Part shown: piece by piece, positions 35,696 to 43,875 of the stretch
Layout of the letters: each line of letters starts with the position of its first letter
Numbering within the stretch: position 1 is the first letter of the stretch
Source of the DNA: Oleiharenicola lentus
GTDB taxonomy: Bacteria; Verrucomicrobiota; Verrucomicrobiia; Opitutales; Opitutaceae
DNA: 64,000 bases
Direction: 5' to 3'
Assembly: GCF_004118375.1 (NCBI RefSeq)
Contig: NZ_SDHX01000002.1
Location: 1,043,001-1,107,000 of the forward strand
Program-made: the position numbers and the translations under genes
Notes under the pieces: generated by a model
What the model saw: the letters and a program-made list of their open reading frames with translations, nothing else
Told to the model about the DNA's origin: nothing
The model's database searches: none

Positions 35696-36804
35696 AAATC
35701 ACCCGGCTCGTTCCGATCATTCTTCATGCGCCGGTCACCCGCGGCAGCATTGCCGACAGCACGCACAGCATCACCCACTGGGGCGCCCCGGGCGTGGCGA
35801 TCGAAACCGACGCGGGCCTCACGGGCTACGGCTTTTCCGGCACCCATGCGCATCTGGCCACCGACCGGCTGATCGTGGACTGCGCGGTGCACAGCTACGG
35901 CCCGCTGCTCCTCGGCGAGGACCCGCGCGAAGTGCGCGCGCTCTGGGAAAAACTCCACAAGCACGCTCCGGTGCAATGGGTCGGCCGCGCGGGCCTCACG
36001 CACCTCGCGCTCGGCGCCATCGACATCGCCCTCTGGGATCTCAAGGCCAAGGCCGCCGGCCAGCCGCTCTGGAAACTCCTCGGCGGGTCGGCCGCGAAGA
36101 AGGTCGAGGCCTACAACACCGACGGCGGCTGGCTCAACTGGCCGATCGAGACGCTCGTCAGCGACTGCCGGCGGTTGGTCGAGTCGGAGGGCTACCGCGC
36201 CGTGAAGATCAAGGTCGGCAGCCCCGACCCCGCCACCGACCTGCGCCGCCTCGAGGCCGTCCGTGCCGCGATCGGCCCGGGCGTCCGGCTCATGACCGAC
36301 GCCAACGGCAAGCTCACCCTGCCCGAGGCCATCCGCCTTGGCCGCCGGCTCGCCGACTATGACGTCGTGTGGTTCGAGGAACCCACCGCCTTTGACGACG
36401 TGCTCGCCCACCGCCGCCTCGTGGAGGCCATCGAGACGCCCATCGCGCTCGGCGAACAGCTCTACCTCGCGGCCCAGTTCCGCGACTTTATCCACGCCGG
36501 GGCGGTCCATTTCGTGCAACCCGACGTCGTGCGCCTCGCCGGCATCACCGAGTTCTGGCAGGTCGCCGACCTCGCCCACAGTTACAGCCTGCCGGTCGTG
36601 CCGCACGTCGGCGACATGTGCCAGGTGCACCAACACCTGTGTTTCGCGCACCCGGGTTGCCGGCTGCTGGAATACATCCCGTGGCTGCGCGACTGGATGA
36701 AACATCCCGCCCAAATCCGCGACGGCCACTTCATCGCGCCCGAGGCCCCCGGTGCCGGCATGGAGCCGACCGCCGACGCCCTCGCCCGCATCAACCGTGC
36801 CTGA
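35692..36804 (+). CDS. Enolase superfamily acid-sugar dehydratase (mandelate racemase subgroup)
   Basis: The 370-residue protein has the full mandelate-racemase-type active site: VKIKVG (Lys172 and Lys174), metal ligands Asp203 (TDANG), Glu229 (FEEP) and Glu255 (GEQLY), and the base His305 in PHVGD. The N-terminal capping domain has ETDAGLTGYGFSG. Members dehydrate sugar acids such as L-rhamnonate, L-fuconate or D-galactonate to 2-keto-3-deoxy acids. The start overlaps the lactonase stop by four bases, and the RuBisCO-like gene begins two bases after its stop. The lactonase, dehydratase order matches non-phosphorylative sugar oxidation. Confidence 0.92.
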   Translation: MKITRLVPIILHAPVTRGSIADSTHSITHWGAPGVAIETDAGLTGYGFSGTHAHLATDRLIVDCAVHSYGPLLLGEDPREVRALWEKLHKHAPVQWVGRAGLTHLALGAIDIALWDLKAKAAGQPLWKLLGGSAAKKVEAYNTDGGWLNWPIETLVSDCRRLVESEGYRAVKIKVGSPDPATDLRRLEAVRAAIGPGVRLMTDANGKLTLPEAIRLGRRLADYDVVWFEEPTAFDDVLAHRRLVEAIETPIALGEQLYLAAQFRDFIHAGAVHFVQPDVVRLAGITEFWQVADLAHSYSLPVVPHVGDMCQVHQHLCFAHPGCRLLEYIPWLRDWMKHPAQIRDGHFIAPEAPGAGMEPTADALARINRA

Positions 36805-36806
36805 AC

Positions 36807-38054
36807 ATGGAACGCGTCACCGCCACCTACCACATTGAAACCGCGCTGCCCGTCGCAAAGGCCGCCGCCACCCTCGCCGGCGAGCAATCCTCCGGCACCT
36901 TCGTCGCCGTGCCCGGCGAGACCGCCGAGCTGAAGGCCCGCTTCGCCGCGCGCGTCGAAAGAATCACCGAGCTCGACTCCGTCGCCATCCCTTCGCTTCC
37001 GACCGGCCGCCCCCTCGCCGCCAGCTATCGCCGCGCCGAGGTCGTTGTGTCGTGGTCCGTCGAGAACTTCGGCCCCAATCTCCCCACGCTCGTCTCCACC
37101 CTGCAGGGCAACCTCTACGAGCTCGCGCAGTTCTCCGGGCTCAAGCTCGTGGACTTCGACGTGCCGCCGGGTTTCGCCGCCGCGTTCCGCGGCCCGGCCT
37201 TTGGCATCGCCGGCTGCCGCCGTCTCACGGGCGTCACAGGTCGCCCGCTGATCGGCACGATCATCAAGCCGAGCATCGGCCTCTCGCCCGACCAGACCGC
37301 CGCAATGGTAAAGGAACTCGTCGAGGCCGGCATCGATTTCCTCAAGGACGACGAGCTGATGGCCAACCCGCCGCACTCGCCGTTCGACGCGCGCGTGGAC
37401 GCCGTGATGCGCGTCATCAACGACCACGCCCAGCGCACCGGGAAGAAGGCGATGTATGCCTTCAACGTCAGCGACGAGCTCGACGCGATGTCTCGCCACT
37501 ACGACAAGGTCGTGGCCACCGGCGGAACCTGCGCGATGCTCAGCCTGAACAGCGTGGGCCTCGCCGCCGCCAAAAAGATCTGCGACCGCGGCCAGCTCGC
37601 CATCCACGGCCACCGCAACGGCTGGGGCATGCTCAACCGCCACCCGCTGCTCGGCATGGAGTTCCCCGCCTACCAGAAACTCTGGCGCCTCGCCGGTGTG
37701 GACCAGCTCCACGTCAACGGCATCGCCAACAAGTTCTGGGAACCCGACGACTCCGTCGTGCGCTCGATCACCGCGTGCCTCGCCGCCGAGCCGCTGGGCA
37801 AGCCGCTGCTGCCCGTGGTGTCCTCGGGCCAGTGGGGCGGCCAGGCGCCCGAGACCTTCCGCCGCACGCGCACCACCGACCTGCTCTACATGGCCGGCGG
37901 CGGCATCCAGGCGCACCCCGACGGCCCGGCCGCGGGCGTCGAATCCCTCCGCCTCTGGTGGCAGGCCGCCACCGAGGGGCTCGACTACGATCAGTCGCTC
38001 GCACGCTACCCGGGGCTGGCAAAGTCGGCCGCGAAGTTCGGAGGTCCTTTATAG
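36807..38054 (+). CDS. RuBisCO-like protein (form IV), probable acid-sugar-phosphate decarboxylase or hydrolase
   Basis: The 415-residue RuBisCO large-chain homologue starts at ATG 36807, two bases after the dehydratase stop; the longer frame upstream is a shadow. Active-site features of true RuBisCO are kept: a lysine in TIIKPSIG (about 153), the carbamate/metal motif DFLKDDE (about Lys180, Asp182, Glu183), GHRNGWG (about 267) and a loop-6-like lysine in ANKFWEP (about 308). The rest is of the short RuBisCO-like type (FVAVPGETAELKARFAARVE). No small subunit or phosphoribulokinase is nearby, so CO2 fixation is unlikely. Relatives paired with DUF1537 kinases act on 3-oxo-isoapionate-4-phosphate. 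Confidence 0.92.
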   Translation: MERVTATYHIETALPVAKAAATLAGEQSSGTFVAVPGETAELKARFAARVERITELDSVAIPSLPTGRPLAASYRRAEVVVSWSVENFGPNLPTLVSTLQGNLYELAQFSGLKLVDFDVPPGFAAAFRGPAFGIAGCRRLTGVTGRPLIGTIIKPSIGLSPDQTAAMVKELVEAGIDFLKDDELMANPPHSPFDARVDAVMRVINDHAQRTGKKAMYAFNVSDELDAMSRHYDKVVATGGTCAMLSLNSVGLAAAKKICDRGQLAIHGHRNGWGMLNRHPLLGMEFPAYQKLWRLAGVDQLHVNGIANKFWEPDDSVVRSITACLAAEPLGKPLLPVVSSGQWGGQAPETFRRTRTTDLLYMAGGGIQAHPDGPAAGVESLRLWWQAATEGLDYDQSLARYPGLAKSAAKFGGPL

Positions 38055-38089
38055 GCCCTATACGACCCATAAGTCCCATAGGTCTTATA
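38054..38089. repeat. Nonamer array between the RuBisCO-like and DUF1537 genes
   Basis: Four nine-base units, GGCCCTATA, CGACCCATA, AGTCCCATA and GGTCTTATA, begin at the last base of the stop codon and fill most of the 45-base gap. Period nine sets it apart from the heptad arrays elsewhere. Confidence 0.8.
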
Positions 38090-38099
38090 CAAAATCCCC

Positions 38100-39362
38100 A
38101 TGCTCCACCTCGCCTACTTCGCCGACGACTTCACGGGCGCGACCGACGCGCTCGAGACCCTCGCGCAATCCGGACGACGCACCCGGCTTTTCCTCTATCC
38201 CCCGACGCCGGCCCAATGCGCCGGCCTGGAGGCCGTCGGGGTCGCCGGGCTCACGCGCTCGCTCGCTCCGGACGCGATGGAGGCCGTGCTGCGGCCGGCC
38301 TTCGCCGCCCTGCGCACGCTCAACCCGCGCCATGTTTACTACAAGGTCTGCTCGACCTTCGATTCGTCGCCGACCGTCGGCAGCATCGGCCGCGCGATCG
38401 AGGTCGGCCGGGCCGTCTTCGGCGGCGGCGTCACGCCCGTGGTCGTCGCCGCGCCCGCGCTCGGACGTTACTGCGCCTTTGGCAATCTCTTCGCCCGCTA
38501 CGGCATCGGCAGTGACGGCCCCATCTACCGGCTCGACCGGCATCCGGCCACCAGCAAGCACGTGGTCACGCCCATGACCGAGGCGGACCTGCGCCTGCAC
38601 CTTGCCGCCCAAACCACCCTCCGCATCGGCCTGGTCTCGCTGCCCTCGATCGAAGGCGACCCGGAACGCGTCCACCAGGCCGTGCTCGCCCAGGCGGGCG
38701 GAGGGGCGGAGATCGTGTTCATCGATGCCTTGACCAACACCCATCTCGACCTGATCGGCGGTGCCCTGGGCTCCCTCGCCCCGGCCGATCGCCCCTTGTT
38801 TTCGGTGGGTTCCTCCGGCCTCGGAACCGCCCTGGCAGCCTACTTCGCCACCATTCCGGCGAAGCCCGCCGCCGTTCCCCCCGGCCCCGTGCTCGTCCTG
38901 TCCGGCAGCTGCTCGCCGGTCACCGGCGGGCAGGTCGATCACGCTTTGGCCCACGGCTTCACCGGCGTGGCCCTCGACCCCGCGACGCCCGACACCCCGG
39001 CCATCCGCGAACAAATTGTGGCCGCCCTGCGCACCGGCCGCCCGGTGATCGCTTATACCGCGCGCGGCTCAAGCGACCGGCCCCCGGTCGGCGCCGCCGA
39101 GCTTGGCGCCGCCCTCGGCCGCCTCGCGCGTGAGGCCGTAGCCGCCACCGGCTTGCGCCGCGTGGTGTTCGCCGGTGGCGACACGTCCAGCTACGCCGCC
39201 CGTGCCCTCGGCCTCCAGTCCATCGAATGGCTCGCGCCCCTGGCCCCCGGCGCGCCCTGGTGCCGCGCCCATGCTCCCGGTTCCCCCATCGACGGCCTCG
39301 CCCTCAACTTCAAGGGCGGCCAGGTCGGCGCCCCCGACTACTTCACCGCCGCCCTCGGCTGA
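38100..39362 (+). CDS. DUF1537 four-carbon acid sugar kinase family protein
   Basis: The 420-residue protein has the N-terminal sugar-binding motif YFADDFTGATDALETLA (about residues 6-22), YKVCSTFDSSPTVGSIG, and the C-terminal nucleotide-binding motifs SGSCSPVTGGQ, VFAGGDTSSYAARALG and NFKGGQVGAPDYF. DUF1537 enzymes phosphorylate acid sugars, for example 3-oxo-tetronates, D-threonate or 3-oxo-isoapionate. Placed directly after the RuBisCO-like gene, it probably makes that enzyme's phosphorylated substrate, as in characterised D-apionate pathways. The exact substrate here is not determined. Confidence 0.92.
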   Translation: MLHLAYFADDFTGATDALETLAQSGRRTRLFLYPPTPAQCAGLEAVGVAGLTRSLAPDAMEAVLRPAFAALRTLNPRHVYYKVCSTFDSSPTVGSIGRAIEVGRAVFGGGVTPVVVAAPALGRYCAFGNLFARYGIGSDGPIYRLDRHPATSKHVVTPMTEADLRLHLAAQTTLRIGLVSLPSIEGDPERVHQAVLAQAGGGAEIVFIDALTNTHLDLIGGALGSLAPADRPLFSVGSSGLGTALAAYFATIPAKPAAVPPGPVLVLSGSCSPVTGGQVDHALAHGFTGVALDPATPDTPAIREQIVAALRTGRPVIAYTARGSSDRPPVGAAELGAALGRLAREAVAATGLRRVVFAGGDTSSYAARALGLQSIEWLAPLAPGAPWCRAHAPGSPIDGLALNFKGGQVGAPDYFTAALG

Positions 39363-39398
39363 CTTTCCCCTCTCCTTCCCTTTACCCTCACCGCTCCC

Positions 39399-40067
39399 AT
39401 GCCCGGCAAAACCCTCGCCCTCATCCATACCTCCGCGACCCTCGTCCCGGTGTTCCAACAGCTCTGCCGCGACAAACTGCCCGGCGTGGACACGTTCAAC
39501 ATCGTGGACGACAGCCTCGTCCGCCAGATCGGCGCGCAGGGCGGCATCACGCCCGCCATCGCCGCGCGCGTGGCCGCCTACATCGGCTCGGCTGCCTCCG
39601 GCGGGGCCGACCACATCCTCGTCACCTGCTCCTCCATCGGCCCGGCCGTGGAGGCGGCCGCCCCGTCGGTCAAGGTGCCGGTGCTCCGCGTGGACCAGCC
39701 CATGGCCGATCTCGCGGTGCGCACCGGGAAACGCATCGGCGTCATCGCCACCCTGCCCACCACGCTCAACCCGACCGCGGATCTCGTGCGCCGCCGTGCG
39801 GCCGCGGCGGGCCAGTCCATCGAGCTGACCATGCGCCTCTGCGAGGGTGCCTTCGAGGCGCTCATGGCGGGCAACGCCGCCGCGCACGACACGCGGGTCC
39901 GCGCCGCTTTGGTCGAACTTTCCACGCAAGTGGATGTCATCGTGCTGGCCCAGGCCTCGATGGCGCAGGTCGTCGCCACCCTCACCCCCGAACAGCGCCG
40001 CATCCCCATCCTCGCCAGCCCGCCCCTCGCCATCGACCATCTGGCCACCCTCCTTTCGGCTTCGTGA
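39399..40067 (+). CDS. Asp/Glu/hydantoin racemase superfamily protein with only one active-site cysteine
   Basis: The 222-residue protein has the superfamily fold: IHTSATLVPVFQQL at the start, VTCSSIGPAVEAA (about residues 69-81) with the first cysteine, GVIATLPTT, and VIVLAQASMA where the second catalytic cysteine normally sits but alanine is found. Two-cysteine members racemise amino acids. One-cysteine members such as arylmalonate decarboxylase use other chemistry, though in that enzyme it is the second cysteine that remains. A decarboxylase, isomerase or lyase step on an acid intermediate is possible. It lies between the DUF1537 and SBF genes with short gaps (36 and 29 bases). Confidence 0.82.
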   Translation: MPGKTLALIHTSATLVPVFQQLCRDKLPGVDTFNIVDDSLVRQIGAQGGITPAIAARVAAYIGSAASGGADHILVTCSSIGPAVEAAAPSVKVPVLRVDQPMADLAVRTGKRIGVIATLPTTLNPTADLVRRRAAAAGQSIELTMRLCEGAFEALMAGNAAAHDTRVRAALVELSTQVDVIVLAQASMAQVVATLTPEQRRIPILASPPLAIDHLATLLSAS

Positions 40068-40096
40068 ACTGAACTACCCCAACCCAGCACCACCCC

Positions 40097-41377
40097 ATGC
40101 TGCTCTTCCGCCGGATCTGCCTTGTCCTCGCCGCCGTCGCCGCGCTCGCCCTGGTGGCCGGACTTGCCACCGGCTCCTCCCCTCTCTGGCAACCCGCCGC
40201 CGTGGTCGCCAGCATCGGCCTCGCCATCGGGCTCGGCGCACTGCCGGCCGTGGCCAGCTACCAGTTCACCGCCTGGATCCTCGCCACCGTCGTCTGCGGC
40301 CTGCTCTATCCGCACGAGGTCATCCACTGGGGTGACGTGGATCTCACCAACAAGTGGATCCGCCTCGTCGCGGTCCAGATGGTGATGTTCGGCATGGGCA
40401 CACAGATGGGCGTGCGCGACTTCGCCGGCGTGCTGAAACAGCCCTGGGGCGTGGCCGTCGCCGTGATGTCGCAATTCACCGTCATGCCGCTCGTCGGCTG
40501 GATGCTGATCAAAACTTTTCCGCTCGAGCCGGAGATCGCCGCCGGCGTCATCCTCATCGGCTCCTGCAGCAGCGGCCTGGCCTCGAACGTCATGTGCTAC
40601 ATCGCCAAGGCCAACCTGCCGCTCTCCGTCACGGCCACCGCCTGCACCACGATGCTGGCGCCGCTCATGACCCCGCTCTGGATGAAGCTGCTCGCCGGCA
40701 CCCTCGTGAGCGTGAGCTTCGTCGGCATGATGACCGAGATCATCAAGATCGTGCTCGTGCCCATCGGCGCCGGCCTGCTCCACGACTGGCTCAAGTGGGC
40801 CTCGCCCGCCGCCACCCGCCGGCTGAAACTCGCCCAGGCCGCCTGCGGCACCGCCGTGGTCCTGCTGTTCCTCACCCGTGACCGCTGGGGCGCCCTCCCG
40901 CCCAACGTCGCCCTGCTGGTCGAGCTTTTCGGCTTTCTGCTCGGGGCCGTGGCCTTCGGCGTGTTCTACCACCAGCTGACGAAACTCCTGCCCAAGCTCG
41001 ACGGTTGGATGCCGGTGGCCTCGATGATGGGCATCATGTATTTCACGTCGGTCACGACCGCCGTGGGCCGCGACCACCTCATGCGCATCGGCGGCGTGCT
41101 GTTCCTCGTCGCCGCCCTGCACAACGCCTTCGGCTACATCCTCGGCTACTGGCTGGGCCGCGCGGGCGGACTCGACCGGAACTCCGCGCGCACCGTCGCC
41201 ATCGAGGTCGGCCTGCAGAACGGCGGCATGGCCTCGGGCCTCGCCGGCAGCATGGGCAAGCTCGCCACCGTCGGCCTCGCCGCCGCGGTCTTCGGCGCGT
41301 GGATGAACATCTCCGGCTCCATCCTGGCCAACTACTGGAAACGCCGGCCCGTGACCCCGGAAACCCCACCTTCATGA
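40097..41377 (+). CDS. SBF (bile acid:sodium symporter) family transporter
   Basis: A 426-residue membrane protein with about ten helices. Family motifs are QMVMFGMGTQMGVRDFAGVL, VILIGSCSSGLASNVMCYIAKAN and the sodium-site-like EVGLQNGGMASGLAGSMG near residue 375. The superfamily carries organic anions (bile acids, pantoate, keto acids) with sodium. In this operon it most likely moves an acidic sugar or keto acid, in or out. The next gene starts within its stop codon (ATGA), so expression of the following unknown proteins is tied to this catabolic operon. Confidence 0.9.
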   Translation: MLLFRRICLVLAAVAALALVAGLATGSSPLWQPAAVVASIGLAIGLGALPAVASYQFTAWILATVVCGLLYPHEVIHWGDVDLTNKWIRLVAVQMVMFGMGTQMGVRDFAGVLKQPWGVAVAVMSQFTVMPLVGWMLIKTFPLEPEIAAGVILIGSCSSGLASNVMCYIAKANLPLSVTATACTTMLAPLMTPLWMKLLAGTLVSVSFVGMMTEIIKIVLVPIGAGLLHDWLKWASPAATRRLKLAQAACGTAVVLLFLTRDRWGALPPNVALLVELFGFLLGAVAFGVFYHQLTKLLPKLDGWMPVASMMGIMYFTSVTTAVGRDHLMRIGGVLFLVAALHNAFGYILGYWLGRAGGLDRNSARTVAIEVGLQNGGMASGLAGSMGKLATVGLAAAVFGAWMNISGSILANYWKRRPVTPETPPS

Positions 41378-42606
41378 AGAACGCCAAGCTCGCCCTGCTC
41401 GGGCTGTCGCTCGCCGCCAACGCGGCGCTCGGCGCGTGGCTGCTGCGATCCCCCGCCGCTCCCGCCGGGGCGCCACCGGCGACCGTCCCGGTTTCCGTCC
41501 CTCCACCCGCCCCCGTTGACCCGCTGACCCAGCCCGTCACCGCCGAGACCTGGCCGCAGATCACCGCCCTCTCCGACGCCGACTACCGGCAGCGCCTCAA
41601 GCGCGAGGGCCTGTCCCCGGCGCTGATTCGCTCGCTGCTGCAGGCGCGCGTGGCGGCCCGTTACGCCGACCGGCTCAAGGCCCTGGAATCCACCGGCCAG
41701 GACGAATACTGGCGGCGCAGCTTCCGTTTCCCCGGCAGCCAGTCCAACCTCAGCCCCGAGACCCGCCGCGAGCGGCGCGCGCTCTACCGCGAGATGGGCG
41801 ACGAAATGAAGGCCATCATGGGCGACGACTTTGAGCTGGCCTCGCCGTTCGAGCGCAGCCGCCGCGAGCGCAACTTCGGCAATCTCCCCGCCGACAAGAT
41901 CGCCCAGATCGAGGCCATCAGCGCCGACTATCAGGATCTGCGGGGCGCGGTCAGCGAGCAAACGCAGGGCATCATCCTCCCCGAGGACCGCGCCCAGCTC
42001 CGCCTGCTGGAGCAGGAACAGCGCGCCGACCTCGCCGCCGTGCTCACGCCGGAGGAACTGCTGGAACTCGACCTGCGGAGCAGTCCCTCGGCGCAGAGCC
42101 TGCGCATGCAGCTGGCCTTTTTCGAGCCCACCGAGGAGGAATACCGCGCCCTGGCCCAGCAGCGTCTCGCCTTCGACCGCCAGTTCGGCGGCAACTACCT
42201 CAGCGAGGAGGAGCAGGCCCGGCGGCGCGCCGCCGAGGGCACCCTGCTCGAACAGGCCCGCACGGTGCTCTCGCCCGAGCGCTTCGCCGACTACGAGCTC
42301 GTCTCCAGCCAGGACTTCCGCAACACGGCCATGGCCCTCGGACGCTACAACTACGACCAGACCGTCGCCCGCGAGGTCTTCAAACTCCGGCGCGACATCA
42401 CCGCCCGCGCCGCCGCCGTCGAGGCCCAGTCCCTCTACTCGGCCGAGCAGCGCGCCGCGGAGCTGGCCGCCCTCTATCGCGAGGCCTCGGCCGCGCTGAC
42501 CACGCGGCTCGGCCAACCAGCCGCGGCCTCCTTCGAACGTGAGGGCGCCGGCAATTGGCTGCGCAAACTGAAACCCCAAACCGCCCCGGGAGGGAGCCCA
42601 CGATGA
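41374..42606 (+). CDS. Membrane-anchored helical protein of unknown function, paralogue 1
   Basis: The 410-residue protein starts at ATG 41374 in an ATGA overlap; the longer frame upstream is a shadow. One N-terminal membrane segment (LALLGLSLAANAALGAWLL) is followed by a Pro/Ala linker and a long, charged, mostly helical region probably in the periplasm. Two similar motifs recur, LTPEELLELDLRSSPSAQSLRMQL and LSPERFADYELVSSQDF, each followed by a predicted helix. The next gene encodes a clear paralogue (FFEPTEEEYRAL here against NFRPTEAEYLALY there). I do not recognise the family. The L.PE..A.YE motif is reminiscent of extracytoplasmic stress-sensing or scaffolding helical proteins, but that is only an impression. 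Confidence 0.82.
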   Translation: MKNAKLALLGLSLAANAALGAWLLRSPAAPAGAPPATVPVSVPPPAPVDPLTQPVTAETWPQITALSDADYRQRLKREGLSPALIRSLLQARVAARYADRLKALESTGQDEYWRRSFRFPGSQSNLSPETRRERRALYREMGDEMKAIMGDDFELASPFERSRRERNFGNLPADKIAQIEAISADYQDLRGAVSEQTQGIILPEDRAQLRLLEQEQRADLAAVLTPEELLELDLRSSPSAQSLRMQLAFFEPTEEEYRALAQQRLAFDRQFGGNYLSEEEQARRRAAEGTLLEQARTVLSPERFADYELVSSQDFRNTAMALGRYNYDQTVAREVFKLRRDITARAAAVEAQSLYSAEQRAAELAALYREASAALTTRLGQPAAASFEREGAGNWLRKLKPQTAPGGSPR

Positions 42607-43832
42607 AAGCCTTGCTGCCGCTGCTGCTCGTCTCGCTGGCCGCCAACGTCGCGCTCGGCACGCTCCTCGTCCGCCAGAAATCCACCGCGACCACGACGGC
42701 CCCCGCCACGCCGGCCTCGGCTCCGACGCCGGCGGCCACCACCCACCCAACGCCGGCCGCACCGGCAACCGCCGGCTCCGCCGCCCCCACCCGTGAGCCG
42801 CTCTGGGCCGGCCTCCCGGTTGACTCCTTTGACGAGGCGATCACCCGCCTGCGCGCCGCCGGCTGTCCGCCGCGCGAGATCGCCGCCGTTCTCCGCGCCA
42901 TGATCCAGGCCTGGACGATGGAGCGCCGCCAGGCACTCGGCTTCGCCAACGAAAACCTGCCCTACTGGAAGGGTTCGACGTTTTTCGCCAGCCCACGGCC
43001 CAACGACGAAATGACCAAGGTCTGGCTCGAAGCCCAGCGACTGGAACGCACCTACCTGCTGACGCCGGAGCTGTTCGGCACCGACGAGGCCCAGCTGCGC
43101 AACTACCGCGAGCGCTTCGGCGCACTCGACCTCGAGAAGCTGCGCCGCCTCGCCGTCCTCGAGTCTGAATTCAACGAGAAGAACATGCAGCGGATGTTGG
43201 CCAGCCGTTCCTCCCAGGCCGGTGCCTCGGCTTACTCCCCCGATCCCCAGCAACAGGAGCAGGCCCAGAAGGAGCGCGAAGCCGCCATCCAGGCGATCCT
43301 CAGCCCCGAGGAATACGCCGCCTACGAGGTGCGCAACGGCAGCGTCGCCAACTCCCTCCGTTTCCGCCTGGAGAACTTCCGCCCCACCGAGGCCGAATAC
43401 CTCGCCCTCTACGCCATCGAGAAAAGGCGCCGCGACGCCACCTCCGGCACCACCGCGCTCACGCCCCAGCAGCGCAAGGAGGCCAATGACGCCTATCAGG
43501 CCGAGATCAAGGCGGCCCTGGGCTCCGAGCGCTATGCTGATTACGAGGCCGTGAGCCGGGCCGGCAGCGACCGGCTGCCCGCCCTCGTCCATCGTCTCAA
43601 TCTCCCGCTTACCACCATTTCCGCCGTCAATGCCGTGCGCGACGACACCAACGTCCGCGCCAAGACCATCCGCGACAACGCCGCGCTCTCCGCCGAACAG
43701 CGCGCCGCCCAGCTCGCCGCCCTCGCCGCCGAGGCCGAGACCGACCTGCGCACGCTCTTCGTGACTCCGCGCGGCCTCGACGCCTACAAGGACATCAAGG
43801 GCGAGTGGCTCCGCAACCTCGCGAAACCCTGA
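42603..43832 (+). CDS. Membrane-anchored helical protein of unknown function, paralogue 2
   Basis: The 409-residue protein is coupled to the previous gene by ATGA. It has an N-terminal membrane anchor (ALLPLLLVSLAANVALGTLLV), a Pro/Thr/Ala-rich linker, then a helical domain with LSPEEYAAYEVRNGSVANSLRFRL and LGSERYADYEAVSR. It aligns with its neighbour over most of its length, so the pair arose by tandem duplication. The two could form a hetero-complex at the membrane. Both lie in one operon with an inactive peptidase homologue, and no function is known to me. Confidence 0.82.
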   Translation: MKALLPLLLVSLAANVALGTLLVRQKSTATTTAPATPASAPTPAATTHPTPAAPATAGSAAPTREPLWAGLPVDSFDEAITRLRAAGCPPREIAAVLRAMIQAWTMERRQALGFANENLPYWKGSTFFASPRPNDEMTKVWLEAQRLERTYLLTPELFGTDEAQLRNYRERFGALDLEKLRRLAVLESEFNEKNMQRMLASRSSQAGASAYSPDPQQQEQAQKEREAAIQAILSPEEYAAYEVRNGSVANSLRFRLENFRPTEAEYLALYAIEKRRRDATSGTTALTPQQRKEANDAYQAEIKAALGSERYADYEAVSRAGSDRLPALVHRLNLPLTTISAVNAVRDDTNVRAKTIRDNAALSAEQRAAQLAALAAEAETDLRTLFVTPRGLDAYKDIKGEWLRNLAKP

Positions 43833-43875
43833 CCGTCCCGCACGCGGGCACCGCTTCTCCTTCCTGATCATTTTC

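Noticed and set aside
36807-38054. Carbon-fixing RuBisCO
   Set aside because: Short RuBisCO-like type with no small subunit or phosphoribulokinase, embedded in a sugar-acid cluster.
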